Shown: one piece after another, positions 23,322-32,194 of the stretch | How positions within the stretch are numbered: the first letter of the stretch is position 1 | Layout of the letters: each line of letters opens with the position of its first letter | Source: JAFGVL01 sp964546015 | GTDB lineage: Bacteria; Bacteroidota; Bacteroidia; Bacteroidales; Paludibacteraceae | Length of the DNA stretch: 64,000 nt | NCBI GenBank assembly: GCA_964546015.1 | Contig: CAZJHO010000001.1 | Location: 62,001 to 126,000, forward strand | Direction: 5' to 3' | The notes under the pieces: generated by a model | Databases searched by the model: none | Seen by the model: only the letters and a program-made list of their open reading frames with translations | What the model was told of the DNA's origin: nothing | Translations under genes and position numbers: made by a program

Positions 23322-24080
23322 TTATTTTTTTCCGTTTTTATTATTTTCTTTTAAGAAGAAATCTAATGCAGCAGTCATAGATGAGAATTGTGGTTGCGGC
23401 ACTTCCAAGTCTAATCTGAGTTTTGCTTCTTGTACAGCTTGTGCTGTGGTTTTTCCAAAAACGGCGATTTTTATATCTCCTTGATCGAAATCAGGAAAAT
23501 TTTTCAATAAAGATGCAATCCCTGATGGACTAAAAAATACCAACATATCGTAATTGAACGGTTCATCCGGTGTAAAATCGTTGCTTACTGTTTTGTACAT
23601 TACTCCTTTTTGATAATCAAATTTGTTTTCATCTAATAATTTGATAATTTCTTCGTTGTGTACATCTGTACAAGCCAACAGATATTTTTCGTTGGCATGT
23701 TTTTGCATAACAGTTATTAGTTCGGGGAGTTTGCCCGATGTGCCGAAAAATATTTTGCGTTTGCGGTATTGGATATATTTTTGCAAATAAAAAGCTACCG
23801 ATTCTGATATGCAGACATATTTCATTTCTTCGGGAACTGTAATGCGTAACTCTTGACAAAGGCGGAAAAAATTATCTACTCCTGTGCGTGCAGTAAAAAT
23901 AATAGCAGAAAAGTCTAGGATATTTATCCTTTGGGCACGAAATTCTTTAGCCGGAACAGGTTCGACTTTAATAAACGGACGAAAATCGATCTTAACACCG
24001 TGCTTTTCTATTATGTCGTAGTAAGGAGATTTCTCAGTTTCTGGTTTAGGTTGAGAAACCAAAATGTGCTTAATTTTCAA
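23322..24080 (-). CDS. hemD: Uroporphyrinogen-III synthase
   Basis: 252 residues with the weakly conserved two-domain HemD fold: FSAIIFTARTGVDNFFRLC in the first domain, YVCISESVAFYLQKYIQYR at the hinge, and MLVFFSPSGIASLLKNFPDF, IAVFGKTTAQAVQEAKLRL in the second. It cyclises hydroxymethylbilane to uroporphyrinogen III. The other heme genes are not nearby. Its neighbours (DUF4271 before, rnpA after) are the arrangement I know from Bacteroides. An N-terminal extension begins MKIKHILVSQPKPETEKSPY. Confidence 0.85.
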   Translation of the reverse strand: MKIKHILVSQPKPETEKSPYYDIIEKHGVKIDFRPFIKVEPVPAKEFRAQRINILDFSAIIFTARTGVDNFFRLCQELRITVPEEMKYVCISESVAFYLQKYIQYRKRKIFFGTSGKLPELITVMQKHANEKYLLACTDVHNEEIIKLLDENKFDYQKGVMYKTVSNDFTPDEPFNYDMLVFFSPSGIASLLKNFPDFDQGDIKIAVFGKTTAQAVQEAKLRLDLEVPQPQFSSMTAALDFFLKENNKNGKK

Positions 24081-24112
24081 TGTTTTGTATCTTATTAGGT
24101 GTTAAATTAAGG

Positions 24113-24892
24113 TTAACTGATAATTTCCAGCATGACTAATGCAGGTAAAATTTCGAGGGTGCAAAGATACAAAATAATGTAAAAAAATGAACCAATTCCA
24201 GTAAGAAAAATTTGTGCTGTTTTGTAAAAAATGAGGATTAATGTAATGGTAATTGCTATGAGACCTGTTATTATAAGGGGATAATAGAACGAAGTTGGAG
24301 CGTAAATAAGGGCAGTGTCGATCAAAAATAAAATTATACCTAAACTAAATAATGCAGTAAAATATCCTCTCACGAAAACAGAGGTGATATTTTTGTCAAA
24401 AAAGATGTATCCTAAAAACCGAAAAAGCAAAGCTTTAATTAAAATAAATACAAATGCTAATCCTATAAATAAAGCCAGGTATAGCATTTTGTTTTCAAAA
24501 TTTCCAATCAGATTTTTGTTATTAAAAAATACGATGTGTAAAAACAATCCGGTAGAACCGATGAATAATAATGCAAAATTATTTTGTAAAAAAGTTTGTC
24601 CGGATAAGCTTTCAATAAAAATACTGGAGCGCAACCGGAGATAAAAAAAATCTTTAATAGTTTCTTTTATTATTCTTTGTCCTTTTACAATTGTGTATAT
24701 GGTTAATAGGAAAAGTGTCAGTAACAAAATAGGGATTATAGGTTCAGAAGCAATTGTTTTAACAAACGGAATACCTTCAAAACCGATAAATTCTACTGTT
24801 GGTTTTGCTACTTGAATAGTATCCGTCGCTATAGTATTAATCGTGACAGGATCTATTGGTAAAAAAGATTGAGTTATTTCTTTTTCAGGCAT
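24113..24892 (-). CDS. DUF4271 membrane protein
   Basis: 259 residues with about seven hydrophobic segments, e.g. PIIPILLLTLFLLTIYTIV, FALLFIGSTGLFLHIVFF, MLYLALFIGLAFVFILIKAL and PLIITGLIAITITLILIFY. I recognise it as the DUF4271 family by this topology and by its place immediately before hemD. Function is unknown. Its start codon abuts the stop of the LOG-family gene, and hemD follows 32 nt later, so it is cotranscribed with both. Confidence 0.75.
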   Translation of the reverse strand: MPEKEITQSFLPIDPVTINTIATDTIQVAKPTVEFIGFEGIPFVKTIASEPIIPILLLTLFLLTIYTIVKGQRIIKETIKDFFYLRLRSSIFIESLSGQTFLQNNFALLFIGSTGLFLHIVFFNNKNLIGNFENKMLYLALFIGLAFVFILIKALLFRFLGYIFFDKNITSVFVRGYFTALFSLGIILFLIDTALIYAPTSFYYPLIITGLIAITITLILIFYKTAQIFLTGIGSFFYIILYLCTLEILPALVMLEIIS

Positions 24893-25474
24893 TTATACTA
24901 TTACAAATTTACTGATGTCTTTATCCCATACAGGTTCTTTTTCTATGGTAGGGAGTACATCTTCTATAATTTTTACTTCTTGCCAAATCGCTCCATGTTC
25001 CAATTTCATGAATTTTTCATCGATGGCTTTTTCCAGCATTTGTATTAAAGGGTCGAAATATCCGTTGATGTTTACAATTATTACCGGTTTAGGAAATATG
25101 CACAGTTGTTTCCAAGTGATAATTTCCATCAGTTCGTCCAATGTGCCTACACCACCGGGAAGTGCGATGGCTGCATCCGAAATGCTTGCTATATAGGCTT
25201 TTCTTTCGTGCATGGTTTGTGTTACCACCAGATTATCTACACCACGATGTTGCCACCCTTGATCGACCATAAATTGAGGAATTACGCCTACAATATCTCC
25301 TTCGTTATTAATCATAGCATCTGCAAAAGCAGCCATCAGTCCGCTGTTCCCTCCGCCAAATACGCCTCTTACTTTATTTTTCGCCATAATACTGCCCAAT
25401 TGTGTAGCAGCATCAAGATAAATTTGAGCTACTTTGGAACTGGCTGCGGCATATATGCAAAATGTTTTGCTCAT
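24893..25474 (-). CDS. LOG-family (TIGR00730) nucleoside-monophosphate phosphoribohydrolase
   Basis: 193 residues. FGGGNSGLMAAFADA and LPGGVGTLDELMEIITW (105-121) are the nucleotide-binding signatures, with the catalytic R91-K92 pair in MHERKAYI. Characterised LOG proteins cleave cytokinin ribotides or other nucleoside monophosphates to base and ribose-5-phosphate; the substrate here is unknown. Its start overlaps the argD stop by 4 nt, indicating translational coupling. Confidence 0.9.
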   Translation of the reverse strand: MSKTFCIYAAASSKVAQIYLDAATQLGSIMAKNKVRGVFGGGNSGLMAAFADAMINNEGDIVGVIPQFMVDQGWQHRGVDNLVVTQTMHERKAYIASISDAAIALPGGVGTLDELMEIITWKQLCIFPKPVIIVNINGYFDPLIQMLEKAIDEKFMKLEHGAIWQEVKIIEDVLPTIEKEPVWDKDISKFVIV

Positions 25475-26595
25475 GCCAGAGATTTTTTAAATCGGGTTAA
25501 AAATTCATCGGCATCAGCTATTGTAAGGCATAAAGGTGGTAACAAGCGGATGACATTTGTTCCGCTTACACCTGTAAATACTTTTTGTTCGAAAAGTAAT
25601 TTGTTTCGTATCTCTTTTACCGGTTCGGCGAATTCGAGACCGATCATTAATCCCATGCCTCGTATTTCTTTTATTTGAGGAAATTGTTTAAGGTTTTCCA
25701 TTAAATAACTTCCGACTTTTGCCGCATTTTCTATTAAGTTCTCATTTTTTATAATGTCGAGTACGGCGATAGCTGCGGCACAAGCTAAATGATTTCCTCC
25801 GAAAGTTGTACCTAATTGTCCATGTACGGCTGTAAACATAGGGCTGATTAACACTCCGCCGATAGGAAATCCATTGCCCATACCTTTGGCTACAGTTATA
25901 ATATCGGCTTTAATATCAGCATATTGATGTGCAAAGAATTTTCCGCTTCGTCCGTAACCTGATTGTATCTCGTCTAAAATGAGTACGGTTCCGGTCTCGG
26001 TACAGGCTTTTCGAAGTTCTTGCAGAAATTGTTTTTCAGGAATTTGAATGCCGCCTACTCCTTGTATTCCTTCTATGATAACGGCACAAACATCGTGTTT
26101 TATAAGTGATTTTTTTACTGAATCAATATCTCCGAAAGAAATAAACTCTACATCGACATCTTCGTTTATCGGAGCAACAATTTTAGGGTTATCTGTAGCC
26201 CGAACAGCTACAGAAGTGCGTCCGTGAAACGATTTAGAAAATGAAATTATTTTTTTTCTTCCTGTATGAAAAGATGCTAGTTTAAGCGCATTTTCGTTGG
26301 CTTCAGCACCCGAATTGATGAGAAATAAACCATAATCATCGTACCCCGATTGTTTGCCTAGTTTTTCGGCTAATTCAACTTGAAGCTTATTGATGACCGA
26401 ATTCGAATAAAAAGAAAGTTTATTCAACTGTTCGGTTATTTTTGCTATGTAATATGGGTGGGCATGCCCTATTGAAATTACAGCATGACCTCCGTACAGG
26501 TCAAGATATTCATTACCGGCATCGTCATAAGTACGACAAGCTTTTCCTTCTACAATGTTAATATTAAAAAGAGGATAAACATCAAATAAATTCAT
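25471..26595 (-). CDS. argD: Acetylornithine (or acylornithine) aminotransferase
   Basis: 374 residues, class III PLP aminotransferase. SGAEANENALKLA is the phosphate-binding motif, LILDEIQSG carries D208, and the Schiff-base lysine is K237 in VAKGMGNGFPIGG. The size and LYGGHAVISIGHAHP fit ArgD rather than ornithine or GABA aminotransferases. In Bacteroides the pathway is known to use N-succinylated intermediates (B. fragilis ArgF'), so the acyl group may be succinyl. It is first in the run that ends with tatD and is separated from argR-argG by 9 kb. Confidence 0.87.
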   Translation of the reverse strand: MNLFDVYPLFNINIVEGKACRTYDDAGNEYLDLYGGHAVISIGHAHPYYIAKITEQLNKLSFYSNSVINKLQVELAEKLGKQSGYDDYGLFLINSGAEANENALKLASFHTGRKKIISFSKSFHGRTSVAVRATDNPKIVAPINEDVDVEFISFGDIDSVKKSLIKHDVCAVIIEGIQGVGGIQIPEKQFLQELRKACTETGTVLILDEIQSGYGRSGKFFAHQYADIKADIITVAKGMGNGFPIGGVLISPMFTAVHGQLGTTFGGNHLACAAAIAVLDIIKNENLIENAAKVGSYLMENLKQFPQIKEIRGMGLMIGLEFAEPVKEIRNKLLFEQKVFTGVSGTNVIRLLPPLCLTIADADEFLTRFKKSLA

Positions 26596-26675
26596 ACGGT
26601 AAATTTACAATTAGATAATTTACAATTTCGTGTAAACTGTTTTACTGTTTGGATAGCATTTGCTACAAATCGTTA

Positions 26676-26683
26676 CAAAGGTA
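26676..26683 (-). promoter_or_regulatory. -7 box upstream of argD
   Basis: Minus-strand TACCTTTG, about 80 nt upstream of the argD start and just beyond the rnhB stop. No clear -33 element. Confidence 0.45.
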
Positions 26684-26704
26684 AAGTTTTTGAACAAATA
26701 TAAA

Positions 26705-27310
26705 CTACTCTAAATCCAACTTTAGTTGTTTTTCAAGTAACTGATAACTCATTCTGTGGTAAGGAGAAACGCCGTACCGACGGATACCTTCACGATGTTT
26801 TTTCGTAGGGTAACCCATATTTGAATCCCAGCTATAGTAAGGGTATTCATTATGAAGGGTTTTCATGTAATCATCACGATAGGTTTTGGCAAGCACCGAA
26901 GCTGCGGCGATAGGCAGGTATTTCCCATCACCTTTGACGATGGTTGTGTGTGGAATGTTCTTATATTTCTTAAATCGGTTTCCATCAATAATCAAATGTT
27001 CGGGTATAATTTTTAATTCCTCGATAGCGCGGTGCATAGCAAGGATAGAAGCATTAAGAATGTTTATCTCGTCAATTTCTAGTGCCGTAACCATACCTAC
27101 AGCCCACGCCAAAGCTTTTTCTTCGATAATGGGACGAAGTGCGTAGCGTTGCTTATCTGTCAGTTGCTTAGAGTCTGTCAGCAGGTCGTTTTTAAAATCG
27201 GGCGGAAGAATAACCGCTGCTGCAAATACCGAACCGGCAAGACATCCTCGTCCGGCTTCGTCGCAACCTGCTTCAATCAGATTTGGTGTGTGGGAGAGGA
27301 GTAAAGGCAT
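26705..27310 (-). CDS. rnhB: Ribonuclease HII
   Basis: 201 residues from ATG 27310; an upstream in-frame start at 27337 falls in the -7 box. The catalytic residues are D17 and E18 in GCDEAGRGCLAG, with further acidic residues in LNASILAMHRAIEEL and LIIDGNRF. KGDGKYLPIAAASVLAKTYRD is the family's central signature. It removes ribonucleotides from DNA and cleaves RNA-DNA hybrids. Confidence 0.96.
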   Translation of the reverse strand: MPLLLSHTPNLIEAGCDEAGRGCLAGSVFAAAVILPPDFKNDLLTDSKQLTDKQRYALRPIIEEKALAWAVGMVTALEIDEINILNASILAMHRAIEELKIIPEHLIIDGNRFKKYKNIPHTTIVKGDGKYLPIAAASVLAKTYRDDYMKTLHNEYPYYSWDSNMGYPTKKHREGIRRYGVSPYHRMSYQLLEKQLKLDLE

Positions 27311-27334
27311 TTCTTTAACTTTTAAAAAGCGAGT

Positions 27335-27342
27335 CAAAATTA
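27335..27342 (-). promoter_or_regulatory. -7 box of the rnhB promoter
   Basis: Minus-strand TAATTTTG, 24 nt upstream of the rnhB ATG; it supports the shorter start. Confidence 0.5.
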
Positions 27343-27754
27343 CGAAAGATGTTTGTAAAGTTCGTTAATTTCTTGAATTTTATAGAAACAAAGTGAAGTT
27401 TAAAATAGAAAAAAGTTAATATCCTTGTCAATACTTTTAGGATTCCTTTCCATTTCATCCCCCAAAAGGATGTGCTTCAAACTTAATATTTTACTCTTTG
27501 TTCTCATTTTTTATTTTCTCAAAATATCACAGCATATTTTTGTATGTAATATTTTAATTATTATTTTTATTAGTAGTAATGAAATCAATGACTTAGAAGG
27601 CTATATTTATTTTACTGAGCTTGTCTATATTTTAACAGACAAACCTTTCTTTCAAATAATGTGTACAAACGAAAAATATCAATGTACAAATAAATACAGT
27701 ATTGATTAGGATAAATGCCGTTATTCGGGGGTTTACAAGTTCTATGATATTGAC
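27343..27754. other. AT-rich gap, no gene supported
   Basis: A 95-codon frame from a TTG at 27425 exists, but it is rich in F, I and L from AT bias, has no ribosome site or promoter, and matches no family I know. Nothing else structured is evident. Confidence 0.5.
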
Positions 27755-27785
27755 TTTGATTGTTGAGTTATTTATTATATCTTTG
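27755..27785 (+). promoter_or_regulatory. Promoter of the winged-helix gene
   Basis: TTTG at 27755-27758, exactly 19 nt, then TATCTTTG at 27778-27785. Leader of about 70 nt. Confidence 0.8.
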
Positions 27786-27863
27786 ATAAAAGACTCCTCG
27801 TTTATGTAAATGTATCGGTTATAAAGTTGTATTTCAGAATATTAACCCTTTAAATTCACTATT

Positions 27864-28091
27864 ATGTATAAGACAGATATTGGTATTAATGCCGGCGTTA
27901 TTTGGCATCTGCTTTCAGACAATGGTGCATTAACGATCGAAGAGATTCAAGAAATGACAGGCTATAAGGAAGATTTCATTCTTTTTTCTTTAGGATGGTT
28001 AGCAAGGGAAGGCAAGATACTTTTTTTTAAAAAGGATGAGGAAATATATGTTGATTTAGAACATACTATTTCTGACTTGTATTATTCTTGA
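27864..28091 (+). CDS. Small winged-helix protein (DUF2582/PF10771-like)
   Basis: 75 residues: GVIWHLLSDNGALTIEEIQE, MTGYKEDFILFSLGWLAREG and KILFFKKDEEIYVDL make a winged helix with its recognition helix in the second segment. I recognise the family as a short, widespread Bacteroidetes protein often annotated as a winged-helix domain of unknown role. It has an isolated strong promoter and terminator, so it is expressed as a single gene. Targets are unknown. Confidence 0.82.
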   Translation: MYKTDIGINAGVIWHLLSDNGALTIEEIQEMTGYKEDFILFSLGWLAREGKILFFKKDEEIYVDLEHTISDLYYS

Positions 28092-28113
28092 GGAATTTTT
28101 ATCATTGATTGGA

Positions 28114-28162
28114 AAAACTTCAACAAGAAAGAGATTTTAATATTCTTCCTTGTTAAAGTTTT
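28114..28162 (+). terminator. Terminator after the winged-helix gene
   Basis: 19-nt arms (AAAACTTCAACAAGAAAGA and its partner at 28144-28162) pair with two wobbles around an 11-nt loop. The trailing T-run is short. Confidence 0.75.
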
Positions 28163-28259
28163 ATGTGTTGTTATGTTGTTCATTATAAATTTTCAGGAAT
28201 TTATAAATTTTTTATAAATGAAATTTCCTTTAGTGTTATTATAAACTCTAAATAGTTTT

Positions 28260-28267
28260 TAAATTTG
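28260..28267 (+). promoter_or_regulatory. -7 box of the KAS III-like gene
   Basis: TAAATTTG, 35 nt before the start codon; the -33 element is weak. Confidence 0.55.
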
Positions 28268-28302
28268 CAGCCCTTATTTTTATAAAACAAGTTTTTTGAG
28301 AT

Positions 28303-29247
28303 ATGTTCATTAATTCTACAGGATTTTATGTGCCTTTGACAAGAGTTCACAATGATTATTTTCTTAGCCTGAACGGTCTTACCAGCGAGTGGATTCATCA
28401 GCGTACCGGAATTATGACTCGTTCCAAAGCTGGCAAAGGAGAAGACACTCATACTATGGGTATTGCTGCTGTAAAAAATACTCATACAAAACTTCCATAT
28501 AGTATAGAAGAGGTAGATTTAATTGTCGGGGCATCTTATTCTCCACTTGATACGGTTGCTACTTTAGCACATACGGTTCAGCGTGAATTTACAATTTCTA
28601 ACGCAAAGGCTATTTATATTTCTTCGGCGTGCTCGTCCTTTATCAATGCTTTAGAAATAGTAGAAGGTTATTTTGCCATGGGAAAAGCAAGTAAAGCTTT
28701 GATTGTTTGTTCGGAACATAATACTGCATATAGCAATGAAACTGATCCCAAATCAGGACATTTATGGGGTGATGCGGCAGTGGCTATGTTTGTTTCTAAA
28801 GACAGACAATCGGAAAAAGAGCCTGAAATTGTTGAAATATATACTCGTGGATTGGCTCATATAGGAAAAGGAACGGGAAGTGTTTACCTTCGTCCGAAAA
28901 CAGAAGGTATTTGTATGCCTGATGGTCGGGATGTGTTCTTAAATGCATGTAAATACATGGTCGATGCTATTAATTATGTTACCGAAAGACAGCGTATTGC
29001 TATAAAAGACATTTCATACATTATAACTCATCAGGCTAATATGCGTATAGTCGCCAATGTGGCTCACCAGTTAAAATTTCCCATGGAAAGATTATTAAGT
29101 AATATAGAGGAACTGGGAAATACCGGTTCGGCAAGCTCAGCTTTAGTGTTGGCTCAGAATTACGGCAAATTTAAAGCTGGCGATACGGTTGTACTGACTG
29201 TTTTCGGAGGGGGTTATTCGAGTGGCAGTTGCTTTATCTGTTTTTAA
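28303..29247 (+). CDS. Beta-ketoacyl-ACP synthase III-like enzyme
   Basis: 314 residues of a FabH-fold thiolase superfamily enzyme. The catalytic triad is complete: C110 in SSACSSFINALEI, H243 in THQANMRI and N273 in GNTGSASSAL. FabH condenses acetyl-CoA with malonyl-ACP to start fatty acid synthesis. This protein departs from textbook FabH in several places (RPKTEGICMPDGRDVF, SYSPLDTVATLAHTVQ), and no fab, plsX or rpmF genes are adjacent, so a secondary KAS III for a special primer or lipid is plausible. It is a single gene with its own promoter. Confidence 0.82.
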   Translation: MFINSTGFYVPLTRVHNDYFLSLNGLTSEWIHQRTGIMTRSKAGKGEDTHTMGIAAVKNTHTKLPYSIEEVDLIVGASYSPLDTVATLAHTVQREFTISNAKAIYISSACSSFINALEIVEGYFAMGKASKALIVCSEHNTAYSNETDPKSGHLWGDAAVAMFVSKDRQSEKEPEIVEIYTRGLAHIGKGTGSVYLRPKTEGICMPDGRDVFLNACKYMVDAINYVTERQRIAIKDISYIITHQANMRIVANVAHQLKFPMERLLSNIEELGNTGSASSALVLAQNYGKFKAGDTVVLTVFGGGYSSGSCFICF

Positions 29248-29259
29248 ATTCTTTTTTTT

Positions 29260-29432
29260 AACACAGATAACTCTGATTTACTTATATTTTTATCGGTAAT
29301 GATGCCCTAAAAAATAAGAACTGTTCGGATACTTTTCGTTGTCCGAACAATTTTTTGCTTTTTTAGATATATAGCGGATTTATAATTATTTGTTATCTGT
29401 GTAAATTAGTGTTATCAGTGTCATCTGCGTTC
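29260..29432. repeat. Intergenic inverted repeat containing a terminator
   Basis: The left arm (AACACAGATAACTCTGATTTA, in part) and right arm TAAATTAGTGTTATC (29402-29416) match in 13 of 15 positions when inverted; the right side ends in a CATCTGCGTTC-type sequence. A related element lies at 47650-47745. Inside it, TGTTCGGA (29322-29329) and TCCGAACA (29342-29349) form a terminator hairpin with a T-run to 29356 that serves the KAS III-like gene. Confidence 0.55.
29322..29357 (+). terminator. Terminator after the KAS III-like gene
   Basis: TGTTCGGA / TCCGAACA stem, 12-nt loop, followed by ATTTTTTG. Confidence 0.8.
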
Positions 29433-29455
29433 TTTTGATTCAGCTTTAATTTCGT

Positions 29456-30448
29456 TTATGCTCTGAATCCGATAATTTCCCTCACTTCGCGGATGGTTTT
29501 TCGGGCACTTTCCTGAGCTTTTTCTTTCCCTAATAAAGCTACTTTATCCAGATATGCTTGGTCGGCAATAAGAGCTTCGATTTTTTCGCGGAAAGGATTA
29601 ACGAATGTGATCATATCTTCAGCCAATTGTTTTTTCATATCGCCATAGCGGATTTCGCAAGTGTTGTATTTTTCTTCGAAGAAAGCTAAAGTATCAGGAG
29701 TAGAAACTACACTCATCAGTTGAAATAAATTTTGAATAGCTTCCGGTTTGTCTTGGTTCGGAACAGTTGGTCCACTATCGGTGACGGCTTTCATTACTTT
29801 TTTGCGAATGTTTTCCGGTTTGTCTGCCAAGAAGATAGCATTACCTTCTCCTTCCGATTTTCCCATCTTTCCGCTTCCATTTAATCCGGGAATTTTCACT
29901 AGATTCTCACCAAAGTTAAAAGCTTGTGCTTCGGGAAAATACTCAACATTATACATGCGGTTAAAACGATTTCCGAATGTACGAGTCATTTCCAGATGTT
30001 GCTCTTGGTCTTTACCTACAGGGACTTTGGTCGCGTGATGCAATAGAATATCAGCAGCCATAAGCGTGGGATAAGTAAGCAATCCTGCATTTACATTTTG
30101 TGGTTGTGTGCGGATTTTGTCTTTAAATGAAGTACTACGCTCCAACTCACCGATGTAAGCATTCATATTGAAGTACAAATACAATTCTGCCACTTCGGGG
30201 ACATCGCTTTGGATATAAAGTGTACACTTGTCAGGATCAAGTCCGGCTGCTATGTATTCAGCCAAAACTTGGTTTACATTTCCACGCAGATTTTGTGGTG
30301 TCGGATGCGTGGTAAGCGAATGATAATCGGCAATGAAGAAATAGCATTTATGCTCTTCCTGCATTTTTATAAAGTTACGCAATGCACCAAAATAATTACC
30401 AAGATGTAAATTTCCTGTGGGGCGGATACCGCTAGCTACAATTTCCAT
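29456..30448 (-). CDS. trpS: Tryptophanyl-tRNA synthetase
   Basis: 330 residues, class I synthetase. The HIGH-type motif is PTGNLHLGN (10-18) and the KMSKS loop is KMGKS (194-198) within GLNGSGKMGKSEGEGN. DKIRTQPQNVNAGLLTYPTL and GKDQEQHLEMTRT are the tryptophan-pocket regions. It charges tRNA-Trp. It lies 96 nt downstream of purE, on the same strand. Confidence 0.96.
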   Translation of the reverse strand: MEIVASGIRPTGNLHLGNYFGALRNFIKMQEEHKCYFFIADYHSLTTHPTPQNLRGNVNQVLAEYIAAGLDPDKCTLYIQSDVPEVAELYLYFNMNAYIGELERSTSFKDKIRTQPQNVNAGLLTYPTLMAADILLHHATKVPVGKDQEQHLEMTRTFGNRFNRMYNVEYFPEAQAFNFGENLVKIPGLNGSGKMGKSEGEGNAIFLADKPENIRKKVMKAVTDSGPTVPNQDKPEAIQNLFQLMSVVSTPDTLAFFEEKYNTCEIRYGDMKKQLAEDMITFVNPFREKIEALIADQAYLDKVALLGKEKAQESARKTIREVREIIGFRA

Positions 30449-30544
30449 AGATTGTTTATAATAGTTGATAAGTTTATTGGTTAATAGGATTATAAGTTAA
30501 GAGTTTATCTACCGCTAAACTACTTAACCCATCAACAAAAAAAT

Positions 30545-31051
30545 TTAATTTGTTTTATAAGCGTACGATACCTTATTCAATTCTTCGTTCGCATCTACAA
30601 TTTTTTCCTTCAATTCTTCTTTGTACGAGACTAATTTTGCTTTCAAAGCGTCATCGCCGGTAGAAAGAATTTGCACGGCGAGGATGGCTGCATTTAGTGC
30701 GCCGTTGATGCTGACTGTAGCTACCGGAATACCCGGAGGCATTTGCACAATTGCTAATAAAGCGTCTATGCCGTCAAGCGATGCATTGATAGGAACTCCG
30801 ATAACCGGAAGTGTTGTCATGGATGCGATTACGCCCGGTAAATGTGCAGCCATTCCGGCTGCCGCAATTATAACTTCAATGCCTCTTTCTTGGGCTTGAG
30901 TAGCAAAAGTTTCTACTTCTTTGGGTGTACGGTGAGCTGATAACGCATTAATTTCAAAAGGAATTTCGAAATCGTTGAGCAATTTAGCTGTTTTTTCCAT
31001 TATGGGCAAATCTGATGTGCTGCCCATGATAATACTTACTCTTGGGGTCAT
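30545..31051 (-). CDS. purE: N5-carboxyaminoimidazole ribonucleotide mutase
   Basis: 168 residues, class I PurE. IIMGSTSDLPIMEKT binds substrate phosphate, SAHRTPKEV carries the catalytic histidine, and AAAGMAAHLPGVIA with PVIGVP complete the site. It moves the carboxylate from N5 to C4 in purine synthesis. It is the last gene of the rhomboid-EEP-purE run, 7 nt after the EEP gene. No purK is nearby. Confidence 0.96.
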   Translation of the reverse strand: MTPRVSIIMGSTSDLPIMEKTAKLLNDFEIPFEINALSAHRTPKEVETFATQAQERGIEVIIAAAGMAAHLPGVIASMTTLPVIGVPINASLDGIDALLAIVQMPPGIPVATVSINGALNAAILAVQILSTGDDALKAKLVSYKEELKEKIVDANEELNKVSYAYKTN

Positions 31052-31058
31052 ATTTTTA

Positions 31059-32177
31059 TTATTTATCTGTTTGTTGAAAAACTATATCACAAGAAATCGG
31101 ATAGTGATCCGAAAGATTTATTTTGTCAATTTTAAAGTTTCCTGATTTTAACTTTTCATCATGAAAAATATAATCAATGCGAAAAAGAAATGGTAATTCG
31201 TTATAAGTAATTCCTAAACCACTTGAAGTAGTGGCGAAAACATCGGTCAAGTTTCCTTTTATTTTTCTGTAAGTATATGAAATCGGTATATCATTGAAAT
31301 CTCCGCAAACGACTGCTGGGTGAGGTGATTTGCTGATTTTCAGAGCAATAGAGTCAGCTTGCAATGCTCGCTTTTTTGATGCTGCACCCAGTTTGCGTGT
31401 TAACTGTGTGGCTGTTTCCGATATTTTTTCTTGGCTTGTGCTATCGATCAATTCAACCATTTTTTTCTTATCGTTTATCGTCAGTCTGTTTGACTCTAAA
31501 TGACAATTAAATAGTCGTATTACGGTTGTATCTATTTTTATGTCGGAATAAATGGTATGGTTAAATGCCGAACCATAATTTACTTCCCCTTTTTTTATTA
31601 TTGGAAGTTTAGAAAATGTAGCTACTCCATAAGTACTTTTTTGATTGTCACTCAGATGATACATGATATGATGATACGGGTATTTATCTTTCATTACATT
31701 TAAAATATCATCACCCGAAAGAAAATCATTGGTGTTATAGTAACCGAATTCTTGGAGACAAACAATATCAGCATTTCTATTGATAATATAATCAAGAACC
31801 TTGTTGTAATTTTCGGTCGATTTATTTTTTTTATAAAAGTCGAATAATTTTACATTATAAGATAAAATGTTGATTGCAGGTGAGTCTTTGTGGATTATTT
31901 TATTTGCATCCGAACCATGTATCGGAAATTCGGCATGTATATTACTCCACATACAAGCAATTGCTACTAATGGAAATACCAAAAACCATTTTAATCTGAA
32001 TGCCCAAAAAAGGAAAAATATGATATTGATAAATAATAACGGAAGAAAAAATAAACTCAGATAAGAAGGCAATACAAAACTGGACGGATTTACATAACTA
32101 GCCATGCCTGCTAACAAAAACATTCCGATAAACAGAATATTGATGACCAGGAAGAATATGTTGAAAAAACTTTTCAT
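31059..32177 (-). CDS. Membrane-anchored endonuclease/exonuclease/phosphatase-family protein
   Basis: 372 residues. Three N-terminal membrane helices (to about residue 80) precede an EEP domain: ILSYNVKLFDF, IVCLQEFGYY (metal-binding glutamate), NCHLESNRLT, VVCGDFNDIP and the final LSDHYPISCD (catalytic histidine). The catalytic domain should face the periplasm. Substrates of this family include nucleic acids, lipids and phosphoinositides; none can be assigned. It follows the two rhomboids by 17 nt. Confidence 0.87.
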   Translation of the reverse strand: MKSFFNIFFLVINILFIGMFLLAGMASYVNPSSFVLPSYLSLFFLPLLFINIIFFLFWAFRLKWFLVFPLVAIACMWSNIHAEFPIHGSDANKIIHKDSPAINILSYNVKLFDFYKKNKSTENYNKVLDYIINRNADIVCLQEFGYYNTNDFLSGDDILNVMKDKYPYHHIMYHLSDNQKSTYGVATFSKLPIIKKGEVNYGSAFNHTIYSDIKIDTTVIRLFNCHLESNRLTINDKKKMVELIDSTSQEKISETATQLTRKLGAASKKRALQADSIALKISKSPHPAVVCGDFNDIPISYTYRKIKGNLTDVFATTSSGLGITYNELPFLFRIDYIFHDEKLKSGNFKIDKINLSDHYPISCDIVFQQTDK

Positions 32178-32194
32178 TCAAGTTATGGTAGCTA

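Noticed and set aside
27425..27709. Possible 94-residue protein in the rnhB to winged-helix gap
   Set aside because: TTG start, no promoter or ribosome site, composition set by AT bias, no recognisable family.
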